Shown: one piece after another, positions 16,984-25,218 of the stretch | Numbering within the stretch: the first letter of the stretch is position 1 | Layout: each line of letters starts with the position of its first letter | Source of the DNA: JAFKKF01 sp038323025 | GTDB lineage: Bacteria > Pseudomonadota > Alphaproteobacteria > Rhizobiales > Kaistiaceae | NCBI GenBank assembly: GCA_038323025.1 | Contig: JBBQGL010000034.1 | Span: 1 to 29,264 of the forward strand | Length of the DNA: 29,264 nt | Direction of reading: 5' to 3' | Program-made: the position numbers and the translations under genes | Notes under the pieces: generated by a model | What the model was told of the DNA's origin: nothing | Database searches by the model: none | Seen by the model: only the letters and a program-made list of their open reading frames with translations

Positions 16984-18777
16984 TCAATGGTTGTCGCGCG
17001 GGATGCCCATGGTGTGGGCGACGTCGTGGTATTTGACCGCCGGCTTGAGGACCATGCCCTCGGAGAACTGGTCCACCATGCTGCGCTGGATCTCCTGCCA
17101 TGGCGTCTGGCTTTTCGGAATCGGGAAGCCGCCATGCGAGGCAAGATCGGCGCGGCGTTTTGCGATCTCGTCGGCCGAGATCAGGATGTTCGCCTCCCCC
17201 TTGTTGAGATCGATGCGGACCGGGTCCCCGGTCTTCAGGATCGAGAGGCCGCCGCCGGCCGCCGCTTCCGGCGATGCGTTCAGGATGGACGGCGAGCCCG
17301 AGGTGCCCGACTGGCGGCCGTCGCCGATACAGGGCAGGGAGAGAATGCCCCGCTTGATGAGGTAGGCCGGCGGCTGCATGTTGACCACCTCGGCGCCGCC
17401 CGGATAGCCGATCGGTCCGGTGCCGCGGATGAACAGCATCGAATTCTCGTCGAGCTTCAGGCTCGGGTCATCGATGCGGTGGTGGTAGTCCTCGGGCCCC
17501 TCGAAGACGACGGCGCGTCCCTCGAATGCCCCCGGGCTCTTCGGGTTCGACAGGTAGCGGTCGCGGAATTCCTTCGAAATCACGCTCGTCTTCATGACCG
17601 CCGAATCGAAGAGGTTGCCGCGCAGCACGATGAAGCCGGCGTCCGCGACGAGCGGATGGTCGTAGGGCATGATCACGTCGGCGTCCGTCGACTCGTGTCC
17701 GCGGCAATTCTCGCCGATGGTCTTGCCGTTCACCGTCATGGCCTTCTCGCGGATGAGGCCGTGCTTCATCAACTCGTTGACCACGGCCGGCACACCGCCG
17801 GCGCGATGGTATTCCTCGCCGAGATACTTGCCGGCGGGCTGCAGATTGACCAGGAGAGGGACCTTCAGGCCGATGGTTTCCCAGTCCTCAATGTCGAGCG
17901 GCACGCCGACATGGCGGGCGATCGCGTTGACGTGGATCGGGGCATTGGTCGAGCCGCCAATGGCCGAGTTGACGATAATGGCGTTCTCGAACGCCTCACG
18001 GGTGAGGATGTCGGAGGGCTTCAGGTCTTCGTAGACCATCTCGACGGCGCGTATCCCGGTCTCATAGGCAATCTGGCCGCGCTCGCGGTAGGGCGCCGGA
18101 ATCGCCGCGCAGCCGGGCAGGCTCATGCCAAGCGCTTCGGCGATCGAGTTCATCGTGGAGGCCGTGCCCATGGTGTTGCAGTGGCCGACCGAGGGTGCCG
18201 ACGAGGCGACGATCTCGATGAATTCCTTCTCGTCGATCTTGCCCGCGGCCATCTGCTCGCGCGCCTTCCACACCACGGTGCCGGAGCCGCTGCGCTCGCC
18301 GTTGTACCAGCCGTTCAGCATCGGCCCCCCCGAGAGGACGATCGCCGGGAGGTTGACCGTCGCCGCCGCCATGATGCAGGCGGGCGTGGTCTTGTCGCAG
18401 CCGGTAGTGAGCACCACGCCGTCGAGCGGGTAGCCGTAGAGGATTTCCACCAGGCCGAGGTAGGCGAGATTGCGGTCGAGAGCCGCAGTCGGGCGCTTGC
18501 CGGTCTCCTGGATGGGGTGGACCGGAAACTCGAAGGCGATGCCGCCAGCCGTGCGGATGCCTTCGCGGACGCGATGGGCGAGTTCGAGGTGATGCCGGTT
18601 GCAGGGAGACAGGTCCGAGCCGGTCTGGGCAATGCCGATGATCGGCTTGCCCGACTGAAGCTCTTCGCGGGTGAGACCGTAGTTGAGGTAACGTTCGAGA
18701 TAGAGCGCTGTCATCCCCGGATTTTCGGGGTTGTCGAACCATTGCCTCGACCTCAGCCGCACTTTCTTCTGTGCCAT
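16984..18777 (-). CDS. xylD: IlvD/Edd-family sugar-acid dehydratase, D-xylonate dehydratase-like
   Basis: This 597-residue iron-sulfur dehydratase would remove water from an aldonic acid to give the 2-keto-3-deoxy acid. The sequence follows the Caulobacter XylD pattern closely from memory: RLRSRQWFDNPENPGMTALY at the start, then SGKPIIGIAQTGSDLSPCN. The three [2Fe-2S] cysteines are Cys59 (SPCN), Cys127 (TTGCDKTTPA) and Cys200 (GHCNTMGTASTMN). GDGRQSGTSGSPSILNASPE near the end is the family's active-site serine segment. The ATG at 18777 is chosen over an upstream start at 18825 because GGGACTGGA precedes it and the family starts there. It is divergent from the GntR gene across a shared operator region. 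The exact substrate (D-xylonate, L-arabinonate or another) is not proven by sequence. Confidence 0.87.
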   Translation of the reverse strand: MAQKKVRLRSRQWFDNPENPGMTALYLERYLNYGLTREELQSGKPIIGIAQTGSDLSPCNRHHLELAHRVREGIRTAGGIAFEFPVHPIQETGKRPTAALDRNLAYLGLVEILYGYPLDGVVLTTGCDKTTPACIMAAATVNLPAIVLSGGPMLNGWYNGERSGSGTVVWKAREQMAAGKIDEKEFIEIVASSAPSVGHCNTMGTASTMNSIAEALGMSLPGCAAIPAPYRERGQIAYETGIRAVEMVYEDLKPSDILTREAFENAIIVNSAIGGSTNAPIHVNAIARHVGVPLDIEDWETIGLKVPLLVNLQPAGKYLGEEYHRAGGVPAVVNELMKHGLIREKAMTVNGKTIGENCRGHESTDADVIMPYDHPLVADAGFIVLRGNLFDSAVMKTSVISKEFRDRYLSNPKSPGAFEGRAVVFEGPEDYHHRIDDPSLKLDENSMLFIRGTGPIGYPGGAEVVNMQPPAYLIKRGILSLPCIGDGRQSGTSGSPSILNASPEAAAGGGLSILKTGDPVRIDLNKGEANILISADEIAKRRADLASHGGFPIPKSQTPWQEIQRSMVDQFSEGMVLKPAVKYHDVAHTMGIPRDNH

Positions 18778-18941
18778 TTTTCCAGTCCCTGTTCCCGTTC
18801 TTGGAATTTGCGCCGACGCTGGCATCGGGGATCATGACGCGTCGACCTGCCGGGGACGGCAGCGATGGTCAGGTATGTAGGACGAATCCCGATCCGGCGG
18901 CAAACCCAAGTTTGACCGATGCACCGGCTCCTATTCAGCGC

Positions 18942-18957
18942 TATATAATATGATATA
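18942..18957. promoter_or_regulatory. Candidate GntR operator overlapping a -10 box
   Basis: TATATAATATGATATA is a 16-base palindrome with one mismatched pair, in the gap between the divergent dehydratase and gntR genes. It contains a perfect TATAAT at 18944-18949 that could be the -10 box for rightward transcription. A regulator bound here would block that promoter. No well-spaced -35 was found (TTGACC at 18912-18917 is 26 bases away). Confidence 0.5.
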
Positions 18958-18998
18958 TCCGCGCCGGGAGTGAGACCTTAGCGGTTGGCGGCGATTTC

Positions 18999-19805
18999 TT
19001 GAGTGTTTCGTCCGACCAACACGGTGCGCGCGGCGATATTGGCCTTGTCGAAGAGAGTCATCAGAGCTTGAGCCTGCCTCCCCGCGCTCGTCAGGGCAGC
19101 CTTTCCGAGATGGTCGCCGGGGCGATCGGTCGCCGCATTGTTGCCGGCGAATATCCGCCCGGCGAAACGCTTCCGACCGAACCTCGCATCCAGGAGGAAT
19201 TCGGCGTGTCGCGAACGGCGGTACGCGAGGCCGTGCGCCTTCTTTCGGCGAAGGGTCTGACCGTCTCGCGGCCGAAGATCGGCACGCGGGTGCGCCCGAC
19301 TTCCGACTGGAACATGCTCGATTCCGACGTTCTCCGCTGGCAGATCGACCAGAAGCCGACGGAGGATTTCATCCATTCGCTGTTCGAGATGCGTGAGATC
19401 ATCGAGCCAGCCGCAGCCTCGCGAGCGGCAGAACGCGGGACGGCCGAAGAATTGGCGGCGATCGGAGTCGCCATGGATGGCATTCAGAACGAGCCGCGCG
19501 GCAGCCCCGCACAGATCAAGGCTGACCTCGACTTCCACATCGCCATCCTCGAGGCCTCGCATAACCCGATGCTGCGCTCCGTCGGCGCCCTCATCCGGTC
19601 GACGCTGGAGATTACGTTCTCCCTCGGCTGGAGGACCGTGATGGCGGAGGACGCCGTGCTTCAGCACCGGGCGATCTACGACGCCATTCGCTTGCGCCAG
19701 GGCGAGGAGGCTTTCCTCGCGATGCGCAAGCTGTTGCGCAATTCCAAGGGCAACGTATTTGACGCCATCTGGGTGACGCGGCGGGAACGCGAAGAGGGCG
19801 GCTGA
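18999..19805 (+). CDS. GntR-family transcriptional regulator (FadR/FCD type)
   Basis: This is a protein of about 268 residues with an N-terminal winged helix-turn-helix (LPTEPRIQEEFGVSRTAVREAVRLLSAKGLTVSRPKIGTRV) and a C-terminal FCD ligand-binding domain. The FCD metal-site residues fall in DLDFHIAILEASHNPM and in the later LQHRAIYDAI. FCD regulators usually bind small carboxylates or sugar acids, which fits control of the flanking sugar-acid genes, and the palindrome at 18942-18957 is its likely site. The start is uncertain: TTG at 18999 gives the longest form, and TTG at 19068 would begin at LSLPPRARQGS, just ahead of the DNA-binding domain. It is probably the first gene of an operon with the next two. 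Confidence 0.88.
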   Translation: MSVSSDQHGARGDIGLVEESHQSLSLPPRARQGSLSEMVAGAIGRRIVAGEYPPGETLPTEPRIQEEFGVSRTAVREAVRLLSAKGLTVSRPKIGTRVRPTSDWNMLDSDVLRWQIDQKPTEDFIHSLFEMREIIEPAAASRAAERGTAEELAAIGVAMDGIQNEPRGSPAQIKADLDFHIAILEASHNPMLRSVGALIRSTLEITFSLGWRTVMAEDAVLQHRAIYDAIRLRQGEEAFLAMRKLLRNSKGNVFDAIWVTRREREEGG

Positions 19806-19878
19806 AGGGCCGGCATGCCTTGACGCCCGATGGCGGACAGCCAAAAACAAAGAACTTTGCGACAAACGGGGAAGCGCC

Positions 19879-20871
19879 ATGCGACTGATGCAAACGAGGA
19901 CGGGGCGGTCGAAGCGCCAGGTCATTGCCACCGAAGGCGACGAGTCGTGGGTCGTCGGGGGGTATCAGTCCACCTATGAGCTCGCGCTAGCCGCGATCAA
20001 GCGCGGTCAGTCGATCGCAGAAACGGTGAAGAAGGCGGGGCGCGTCGGCAGGGCTGTTCCGGCGACCCTTCTGGCCGCCGGGCGCGTGGTATCGCCCATC
20101 GAGCACCCTGACGCGGCGCACCTGCTGGTCACCGGCACGGGCCTCAGCCATCTCGGATCGGCGGCGACGCGCGATGCCATGCACGCCAAGGTGAGCGATG
20201 TCGCGGTCGAGACCCTCACCGATTCCATGAAGATGTTCCGCATGGGCCTCGAGGGCGGCAAACCCAGGCGCGGCAAGACCGGGGTCCAGCCGGAATGGTT
20301 TTACAAGGGCGACGGGTCTTTCGTCGCTGCGCCCGGGGATCCGCTGGTGTCGCCGGCGTTTGCCGAAGATGCGGGCGAGGAGCCCGAGGTGGCCGGCGTC
20401 TATGTGGTCGGGCCCGACGGAACGCCCTGGCGGGTCGGGTTCGTGCTCCTCAACGAGTTCTCCGATCACGTCGTGGAACGGCAGAATTACCTCTGGCTGG
20501 CGCATTCGAAGCTGCGCCCCTGTTCATTCGGTCCGGAGATTCTGATCGGCGACCTTCCTCAGGATGTGCGCGGCACATCGCGTATCCGTCGCGGCAAGCA
20601 GACGATCTTCGAGCAGCCCTTCCTCACCGGCGAAGCCAACATGTCGCACAGCATCGCCAATCTCGAGGCCCACCATTTCAAGTACAGCTATTTTCGCCGG
20701 CCGGGCGATATCCATATTCATACGTTCGGTACCGCCACGCTCTCGGTTGCCGCGGGCATCAAGACAAAGGCCGGCGACGTATTCGAGATTTCGGCACCCG
20801 AGTTCGGGCTGCCGCTTGTCAACCCGCTTGCCGTGGGCAAGAAGGAGCGCGTCGTCGTACGCGCCCTGTAG
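19879..20871 (+). CDS. GguC/AraD1-like protein, fumarylacetoacetate hydrolase superfamily
   Basis: This 330-residue protein resembles GguC/AraD1, an FAH-fold family whose characterised members act as 2-keto-3-deoxy-L-pentonate dehydratases. The family opening is seen (MRLMQTRTG, then YQSTYELALAAIKRGQSI). The middle has HLLVTGTGLSHLGSAATRDAMHAK and KTGVQPEWFYKGDGSFVAAPGDPL. A metal-binding acidic cluster typical of FAH folds is visible in EEPEVAGVYVVGPDG. The end has GDIHIHTFGTATLSVAAGIKTKAGDVFEI. The ATG at 19879 follows GGGGAAG. It lies between the regulator and the semialdehyde dehydrogenase, so a step between the deoxy-keto-pentonate and the semialdehyde is the natural inference. Confidence 0.8.
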   Translation: MRLMQTRTGRSKRQVIATEGDESWVVGGYQSTYELALAAIKRGQSIAETVKKAGRVGRAVPATLLAAGRVVSPIEHPDAAHLLVTGTGLSHLGSAATRDAMHAKVSDVAVETLTDSMKMFRMGLEGGKPRRGKTGVQPEWFYKGDGSFVAAPGDPLVSPAFAEDAGEEPEVAGVYVVGPDGTPWRVGFVLLNEFSDHVVERQNYLWLAHSKLRPCSFGPEILIGDLPQDVRGTSRIRRGKQTIFEQPFLTGEANMSHSIANLEAHHFKYSYFRRPGDIHIHTFGTATLSVAAGIKTKAGDVFEISAPEFGLPLVNPLAVGKKERVVVRAL

Positions 20872-20882
20872 GAGCCTTGGTC

Positions 20883-22319
20883 ATGGAAGAACTGCATCGC
20901 AACTACATCGCCGGTGAGTGGACCGAAGGCGAGGCCGCGCCCGACATCAATCCGTCGAACACGAGCGAGATCGTGGGGCATTTCGCCCGCGCCACCGCCG
21001 AAGACGCGACGCGTGCGATCGCCGCGGCAAAGGCGGCGTTTCCGGCATGGTCGCGCTCGGGTATCCAGCAGCGCTACGAGATCCTGAAGACCGCCTCCGA
21101 CGAGATCCTGAAGCGGCGCCAGGAGATCGGGCGCCTGCTTTCGCGCGAGGAGGGCAAGCCGCTTGCCGACGGTATCGCCGAGACCGTGCGGGCCGGGCAG
21201 ATCTTCGCGTTTTTCGCCGGCGAGTGCCTTCGGCTGACCGGAGAGACCGTGCCGAGCGTGAGGCCGGGCATCGAGGTGTCGATGACGCGGGAACCGGTCG
21301 GCGTCGTCGGCATCATCACGCCGTGGAATTTTCCGATCGCGATCCCGTCCTGGAAGATCGCTCCGGCTCTCGCCTACGGCAACACGGTGGTGATCAAGCC
21401 GGCCGATCTGGTGCCTGGATGCACCTGGACGATCGTCGACATTCTCATCCGCGCTGGCCTGCCGAAGGGTGTGCTCAACCTTGTCATGGGACGCGGATCG
21501 GTGGTGGGCGAGGCGTTGCTCAATTCGCCAGACGTCAGTGCCATCACTTTCACGGGATCGATCCAGACCGGCAAGAAGGTGGCTGCCAGGTCGGTCGAGC
21601 ACCTGCGGAAGTTCCAGCTGGAAATGGGCGGCAAGAACCCGCTGGTCGTCCTCGACGACGCGGATCTCAAGGTCGCGGTCGAGGTCGCCGCGAATGGCGG
21701 ATTCTTCCAGACAGGCCAGCGTTGCACTGCCTCTTCTCGCGCAATCGTCACCGCCGGCATCCATGACAAGTTCGTGGCCGCGCTCACCGAGCGCATCAAG
21801 ACGCTGGTCGTCGACGATGCCCTGAAGGACGGGACTCAGGTTGGGCCGGTGGTCGATCAGAGCCAGCTCGACCAGGACGAGAGCTACATCAAGATCGGCC
21901 GCGACGAGGGCGCCCGCTTGGCCTGGGGCGGCGAACGTCTCAATCGCGCGACGCCCGGCTTCTACCTGCAGCCGGCGCTGTTCACCGAGACCACGGCCAG
22001 CATGCGCATCAACCGGGAAGAAATCTTCGGCCCGGTGGTGAGCGTGATGAAGGTCAAGGATTACGACGAGGCCCTCGCAGCCGCCAACGACACGCCGTTC
22101 GGGCTCACCTCCGGCATCTGCACGACCAGCTTGAAATACGCGACCCACTTCAAGCGCAATTCCGAAGCCGGCATGGTGATGGTCAACCTGCCGACCGCCG
22201 GCGTCGACTATCACGTGCCGTTCGGCGGGCGGAAGGGATCGAGCTATGGTCCGCGCGAGCAAGGACGCTATGCCGCCGAATTCTTCACAACCGTGAAGAC
22301 CGCTTACACCCTCGCCTGA
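20883..22319 (+). CDS. Aldehyde dehydrogenase, probably 2-oxoglutarate-semialdehyde dehydrogenase
   Basis: This is a 478-residue NAD(P)-dependent aldehyde dehydrogenase. Catalytic residues are Asn149 (TPWNFPIAIP), Glu247 (QLEMGGKNP) and the nucleophile Cys281 (GQRCTASSR), with the cofactor loop FTGSIQTGK. The late motif EEIFGPVVSVMKVKDYDEAL and the family ending are complete. The overall pattern fits the 2-oxoglutarate-semialdehyde branch that closes the pentonate pathway. Related succinate-semialdehyde enzymes cannot be fully excluded. ATG at 20883 follows AGGAG, 11 bases after the previous stop, so the two are co-transcribed. Its end overlaps the end of the convergent FUSC gene by 16 bases. 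Confidence 0.87.
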   Translation: MEELHRNYIAGEWTEGEAAPDINPSNTSEIVGHFARATAEDATRAIAAAKAAFPAWSRSGIQQRYEILKTASDEILKRRQEIGRLLSREEGKPLADGIAETVRAGQIFAFFAGECLRLTGETVPSVRPGIEVSMTREPVGVVGIITPWNFPIAIPSWKIAPALAYGNTVVIKPADLVPGCTWTIVDILIRAGLPKGVLNLVMGRGSVVGEALLNSPDVSAITFTGSIQTGKKVAARSVEHLRKFQLEMGGKNPLVVLDDADLKVAVEVAANGGFFQTGQRCTASSRAIVTAGIHDKFVAALTERIKTLVVDDALKDGTQVGPVVDQSQLDQDESYIKIGRDEGARLAWGGERLNRATPGFYLQPALFTETTASMRINREEIFGPVVSVMKVKDYDEALAAANDTPFGLTSGICTTSLKYATHFKRNSEAGMVMVNLPTAGVDYHVPFGGRKGSSYGPREQGRYAAEFFTTVKTAYTLA

Positions 22320-23449
22320 GGAGTTTTGCGCTCGCCGCGCGCCCGCGCAAATTCGGCGGCCCGGGCGGCGAGGTCCCTGGCGTTCTGGTGTAGTTGATCG
22401 AGGGCAAAGCCCAGAGCGAAAACCTGGCCGACCAGGTCGGCGGGGAGGGGGCGCAACGTGCCCGCCTGCCGGATGGCGTCGATCTCGCCGCGATAGGTGC
22501 GGAGCGCGGCCTCGAACCCGTCCATCGTCGGCGGCGCCGTTCTGTCTCTGAAAGCCGCCCCGAGGTCTCGCAGGAAGGCCGCGCCCGACATCGCGATCTG
22601 GTCAAGCGTCGGCCTCAGACCGTCCGTCAGCTCACCCGGCAACGGGGTGATGGCAGCGCGGGCGAGCATGATCAGGTCGTTGCGCACGCGGTGCGACGTG
22701 CGCACGATCGGGTCGGGATCGGGATCGTCGGTGAGGAAGCTCGTCCGCTCCCGCCGGGCTTCGTCGGCGATCGCTTCCATACGATTCAATGTCCTGCGCG
22801 TCGCCACCTGCAGGCGGCGAACCTCGCTTGGGTCCGGACTGGCCGACAGCCCGCCGATCAACAGGCTGAGAAAATCCGCAAGGAGGCCCAGCAGCTTGCC
22901 GGTTGTCTCCGCCAGCAGCCCGTGCGCCCGGGCGGGCAGCACTAGGAGCGAGACGGCGAGTGCAACCACGCTGCCGACGGCGATCTCGATAACCCGGTCG
23001 ACGGTGAAGAGAAACGGGCTGAGCGACTGCCCGGTAGGGCTGAGCAGAACGATAACTGCCCTAACCGGTGCAACCCGGAAGCGGGGATCGATCGCGGCCA
23101 CGAAGGCGAGGGGCAGGAGGGCAATCGCAACCGCGGCACCCTGCGCGAAAGCGTCCCCGTTGGGCAGAGCCACTGCAACAATCGCCCCGATGACGGCGCC
23201 ACCGATCGTGCCGATCATTCGGTCGATGGTCGCCTGAAGTGAGCCGCCGACGCTCGCCTGCATGACGATTACCGAGGTGAACACCGCCCAGTATCCCTGC
23301 GCCAGCCCGATCACACCGGCGGCGGCGAAGGATGCCGCGCCGGCGACCGCAACGCGCACGGCAAGGCGGATCTCGGCCCGGCGCGCCGCAAGGGCACCTG
23401 TCGCGCGCTTAAGTCGGGCGATGATCTGCGACGGGGACAGAAAAGGCAC
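22304..23449 (-). CDS. FUSC family inner-membrane protein
   Basis: This is a 381-residue membrane protein of the fusaric-acid-resistance (FUSC/aromatic acid exporter) type. The N-terminal half has about five to six hydrophobic helices, including AVRVAVAGAASFAAAGVIGL, YWAVFTSVIVMQASVGGSL, the ATIDRMIGTIGGAVIGAIVA region and IEIAVGSVVALAVSLLVL. The YWAVFTSVIVMQ and RMIGTIGGAVIG stretches are characteristic. The C-terminal half is a soluble helical region of about 190 residues. FUSC proteins are thought to export aromatic acids or related compounds. The start is GTG at 23449. No membrane-fusion partner protein is adjacent. Substrate unknown. Confidence 0.85.
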   Translation of the reverse strand: MPFLSPSQIIARLKRATGALAARRAEIRLAVRVAVAGAASFAAAGVIGLAQGYWAVFTSVIVMQASVGGSLQATIDRMIGTIGGAVIGAIVAVALPNGDAFAQGAAVAIALLPLAFVAAIDPRFRVAPVRAVIVLLSPTGQSLSPFLFTVDRVIEIAVGSVVALAVSLLVLPARAHGLLAETTGKLLGLLADFLSLLIGGLSASPDPSEVRRLQVATRRTLNRMEAIADEARRERTSFLTDDPDPDPIVRTSHRVRNDLIMLARAAITPLPGELTDGLRPTLDQIAMSGAAFLRDLGAAFRDRTAPPTMDGFEAALRTYRGEIDAIRQAGTLRPLPADLVGQVFALGFALDQLHQNARDLAARAAEFARARGERKTPQARV

Positions 23450-23514
23450 CTCGCGGAATCGACATCACGCGACGTTACACGACCCCGGCAATGCGAGCAG
23501 ACAGCCGGCAGCTA

Positions 23515-24021
23515 TCACCGCGCGACAGCCATGCGCTTCAGCAGGTCGAATTCGTCCTCATCGCGGTAGGGCGTAAGGTCCAGGTCGCGAGGGACACGGC
23601 TGAGCCGCTCATCGCCGATGGCCTTTTCATACTGCTTGGTGAAGGCATTGTAGTTGTGCCAGTCGACGCCGGCGGCGCGCACTGCCGCCTGCTCGATGCG
23701 GAGCGCGATCTGGTGGGCGTGAAGGTAGTGTAGTCCGAGCCTGTCGAGGAGCGCCTTCTCGACGATCTCATGCGTCGCCAGGAAGCGATCCGTGGAAACA
23801 CGCCGGCCCTGGTCGACGAAACTTTTCGGCAGATGGCGGTCGATGAAGACCCTGCGTCCGCTCTTTGAATATCCCGCGATGTAGGGAATATCGTACGTTC
23901 GGTCGATGGGCGGCACGCGCCGCAGCAATGCCGCGACGACGTCGAGCAAGCACGTGTCTGAGACATCCTCGGTCCAGTGCTTCACCTCGGTGTCGAGGTC
24001 GGCCACCGTGCGCGGTTTCAT
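23515..24021 (-). CDS. Unrecognised protein with HEIVE and HAH motifs
   Basis: This is a 168-residue soluble protein I do not recognise by function. It has the look of a conserved alphaproteobacterial family (from memory only). Seen in it are DIPYIAGYSKSGRRVFIDRHLP, the helix THEIVEKALLDRLGLHYLHAHQIA (His84, Glu85, Glu88, His101, His103), and the end RVPRDLDLTPYRDEDEFDLLKR. The clustered His and Glu on a predicted helix could bind a metal, as in zincin-like proteins, but no canonical HExxH is present. ATG at 24021 is preferred over a TTG-type start at 24036. It is divergent from the next gene by 52 bases. Confidence 0.72.
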   Translation of the reverse strand: MKPRTVADLDTEVKHWTEDVSDTCLLDVVAALLRRVPPIDRTYDIPYIAGYSKSGRRVFIDRHLPKSFVDQGRRVSTDRFLATHEIVEKALLDRLGLHYLHAHQIALRIEQAAVRAAGVDWHNYNAFTKQYEKAIGDERLSRVPRDLDLTPYRDEDEFDLLKRMAVAR

Positions 24022-24073
24022 GGCCCTGACTAGCACGAGTCGGCAGGCTCCGGGCGAAACAGCAGGTCAAGAT

Positions 24074-24415
24074 ATGGCGCTCAGTTACGAAGGGCACTGC
24101 CGGCTGACGCGAAGGGAGACGCAGCGGCGAATTGACTTCATGCGGCTGAAGCATCCCGAGTGGTTCGGCGGCGTGTTTCACCTGACCGATGCACAGGGTC
24201 TTGGCCCCTTCGGGCTTGAAATCGCCCGCACATTCGGCGTGGAGGCAAAGTGCCGGTTCAACCTGCACCTGCTTAACCACGACTGGCTGGATGAGGCGCG
24301 CGAGGCGCTTGAGTACGTCTACCAGGTCTTTGGCACGGCCGATCTGCTGATCACGTTTGAAAACGACGCGCCGCGTCCGCCGCTGCGCGAATATCCGCTG
24401 ATGAACATTGGCTAG
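24074..24415 (+). CDS. Unrecognised small soluble protein
   Basis: This is a 113-residue protein without signal peptide or membrane segment. It starts at ATG 24074, and the longer open frame to 23906 only mirrors the opposite gene. Notable stretches are RRETQRRIDFMRLKHPEWFGGVFHL, a helical run DWLDEAREALEYVYQVFGTADLLITFEND, and the ending PPLREYPLMNIG. GC-ending codons fit the neighbourhood, which supports it being real. The family is not recognised and no function can be offered. Confidence 0.6.
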   Translation: MALSYEGHCRLTRRETQRRIDFMRLKHPEWFGGVFHLTDAQGLGPFGLEIARTFGVEAKCRFNLHLLNHDWLDEAREALEYVYQVFGTADLLITFENDAPRPPLREYPLMNIG

Positions 24416-24448
24416 GTGCGCCGGTCGCAACGAGGCTCTGCTCGCAGC

Positions 24449-24464
24449 CGAGAAGCGCTTCTCG
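24449..24464. repeat. Perfect 16-bp palindrome
   Basis: CGAGAAGCGCTTCTCG reads identically on both strands. It lies 33 bases after the stop of the 113-residue protein gene and 7 bases before the A-tract of the copper-protein terminator. It may add to termination from the left, but has no T run. Confidence 0.5.
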
Positions 24465-24470
24465 ACTCGG

Positions 24471-24506
24471 AAAAAAAAGAGGCCGGACGGATATCCCCGT
24501 CCGCCC
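24471..24506 (-). terminator. Strong Rho-independent terminator of the copper-protein gene
   Basis: On the minus strand a stem (24497-24503 with 24484-24490, CGGACGG/CCGTCCG) with a six-base loop is followed by GGCCTC and then eight T (24478-24471). It lies 50 bases after the stop of the cupredoxin gene ending at 24556. Confidence 0.85.
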
Positions 24507-24555
24507 GACCCCTCCATCCGCCCCGCGGATCTTGTTTGCCTGGTCGTGGTCTTGG

Positions 24556-25041
24556 CTACTTGGTTACCTCGAACTCGGCCCACATGCCGGCGGCGAAATG
24601 GCCGACGACGTTGCAGATGAGCAGGTACTTGCCGGGCTTCAGGTTAACGCTGAGCGATCCCGACTTGCCCGGGTCGAGCTCGGAAACCTCGCCCTTGTCG
24701 CCGGCCTTGTCCTCGTCGACCTTGTTGTCGGCGGCGACGAACGGGAGAGGCTTTGACGGATCGGCCAGGTACATCACGATCATCTCGTGGACCGTGTCCT
24801 TCGAGGTATTGGTGACCTTGAAGGTGACGACGCCGGCGGGCGCGCTCGCCCGCGACAGCTTTACGCCCATGGTCGCCTTCGACATGTCGGCGCCGGGCGT
24901 GGCGTAGGCGAGGTCGGTCGGCATAGTCATCTCGGCGCCCTTGTCCCACAGCTCGACGTTGACCACCGTGGCGGCGGAAGCGAGCGTGGCTGAAGCTGCG
25001 AGCAGCCCGGCGGCGAGGAAGAAGTGCTTGATGGAAGCCAT
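24556..25041 (-). CDS. Periplasmic type-1 copper protein (cupredoxin)
   Basis: This is a 161-residue small blue-copper-type protein. The signal peptide ASIKHFFLAAGLLAASATLASA ends near residue 23 (ASA-AT). Predicted copper ligands are His85 (VHEMIVM), Cys143 and His148 in LLICNVVGHFAAGMW, and Met153. The GKYLLICNVVGHFAAGM arrangement is that of plastocyanin/azurin-like cupredoxins, with a beta-sandwich fold. Its likely role is electron transfer or copper handling in the periplasm. The ATG at 25041 has AAGGAAAAGC upstream. It has its own terminator and seems monocistronic. The redox partner is unknown. Confidence 0.9.
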   Translation of the reverse strand: MASIKHFFLAAGLLAASATLASAATVVNVELWDKGAEMTMPTDLAYATPGADMSKATMGVKLSRASAPAGVVTFKVTNTSKDTVHEMIVMYLADPSKPLPFVAADNKVDEDKAGDKGEVSELDPGKSGSLSVNLKPGKYLLICNVVGHFAAGMWAEFEVTK

Positions 25042-25218
25042 GGTGCTTTTCCTTTTGTGTTTGGATCGCTGCCCCAGGCGGTCCGTTTGATTCTGCACCG
25101 ACAAGAACACCACTGCCGCGGGGGAGCAGCGTTGATATGGGTCAACCTGCGCTAGTTGCCGCAGTGGGCGGGAGGAAGAGACTGGGCCGGGGGCTAGGGC
25201 TTCGAGGCCAGCCTGCGG

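Noticed and set aside
16987..18837. 616-codon open frame on the plus strand
   Set aside because: Antisense mirror of the IlvD/Edd dehydratase, a usual artefact of GC-rich codon bias. No domain in its translation.
20718..22262. 514-codon open frame on the minus strand
   Set aside because: Mirror of the aldehyde dehydrogenase and the end of the GguC-like gene, both with intact catalytic motifs on the plus strand.
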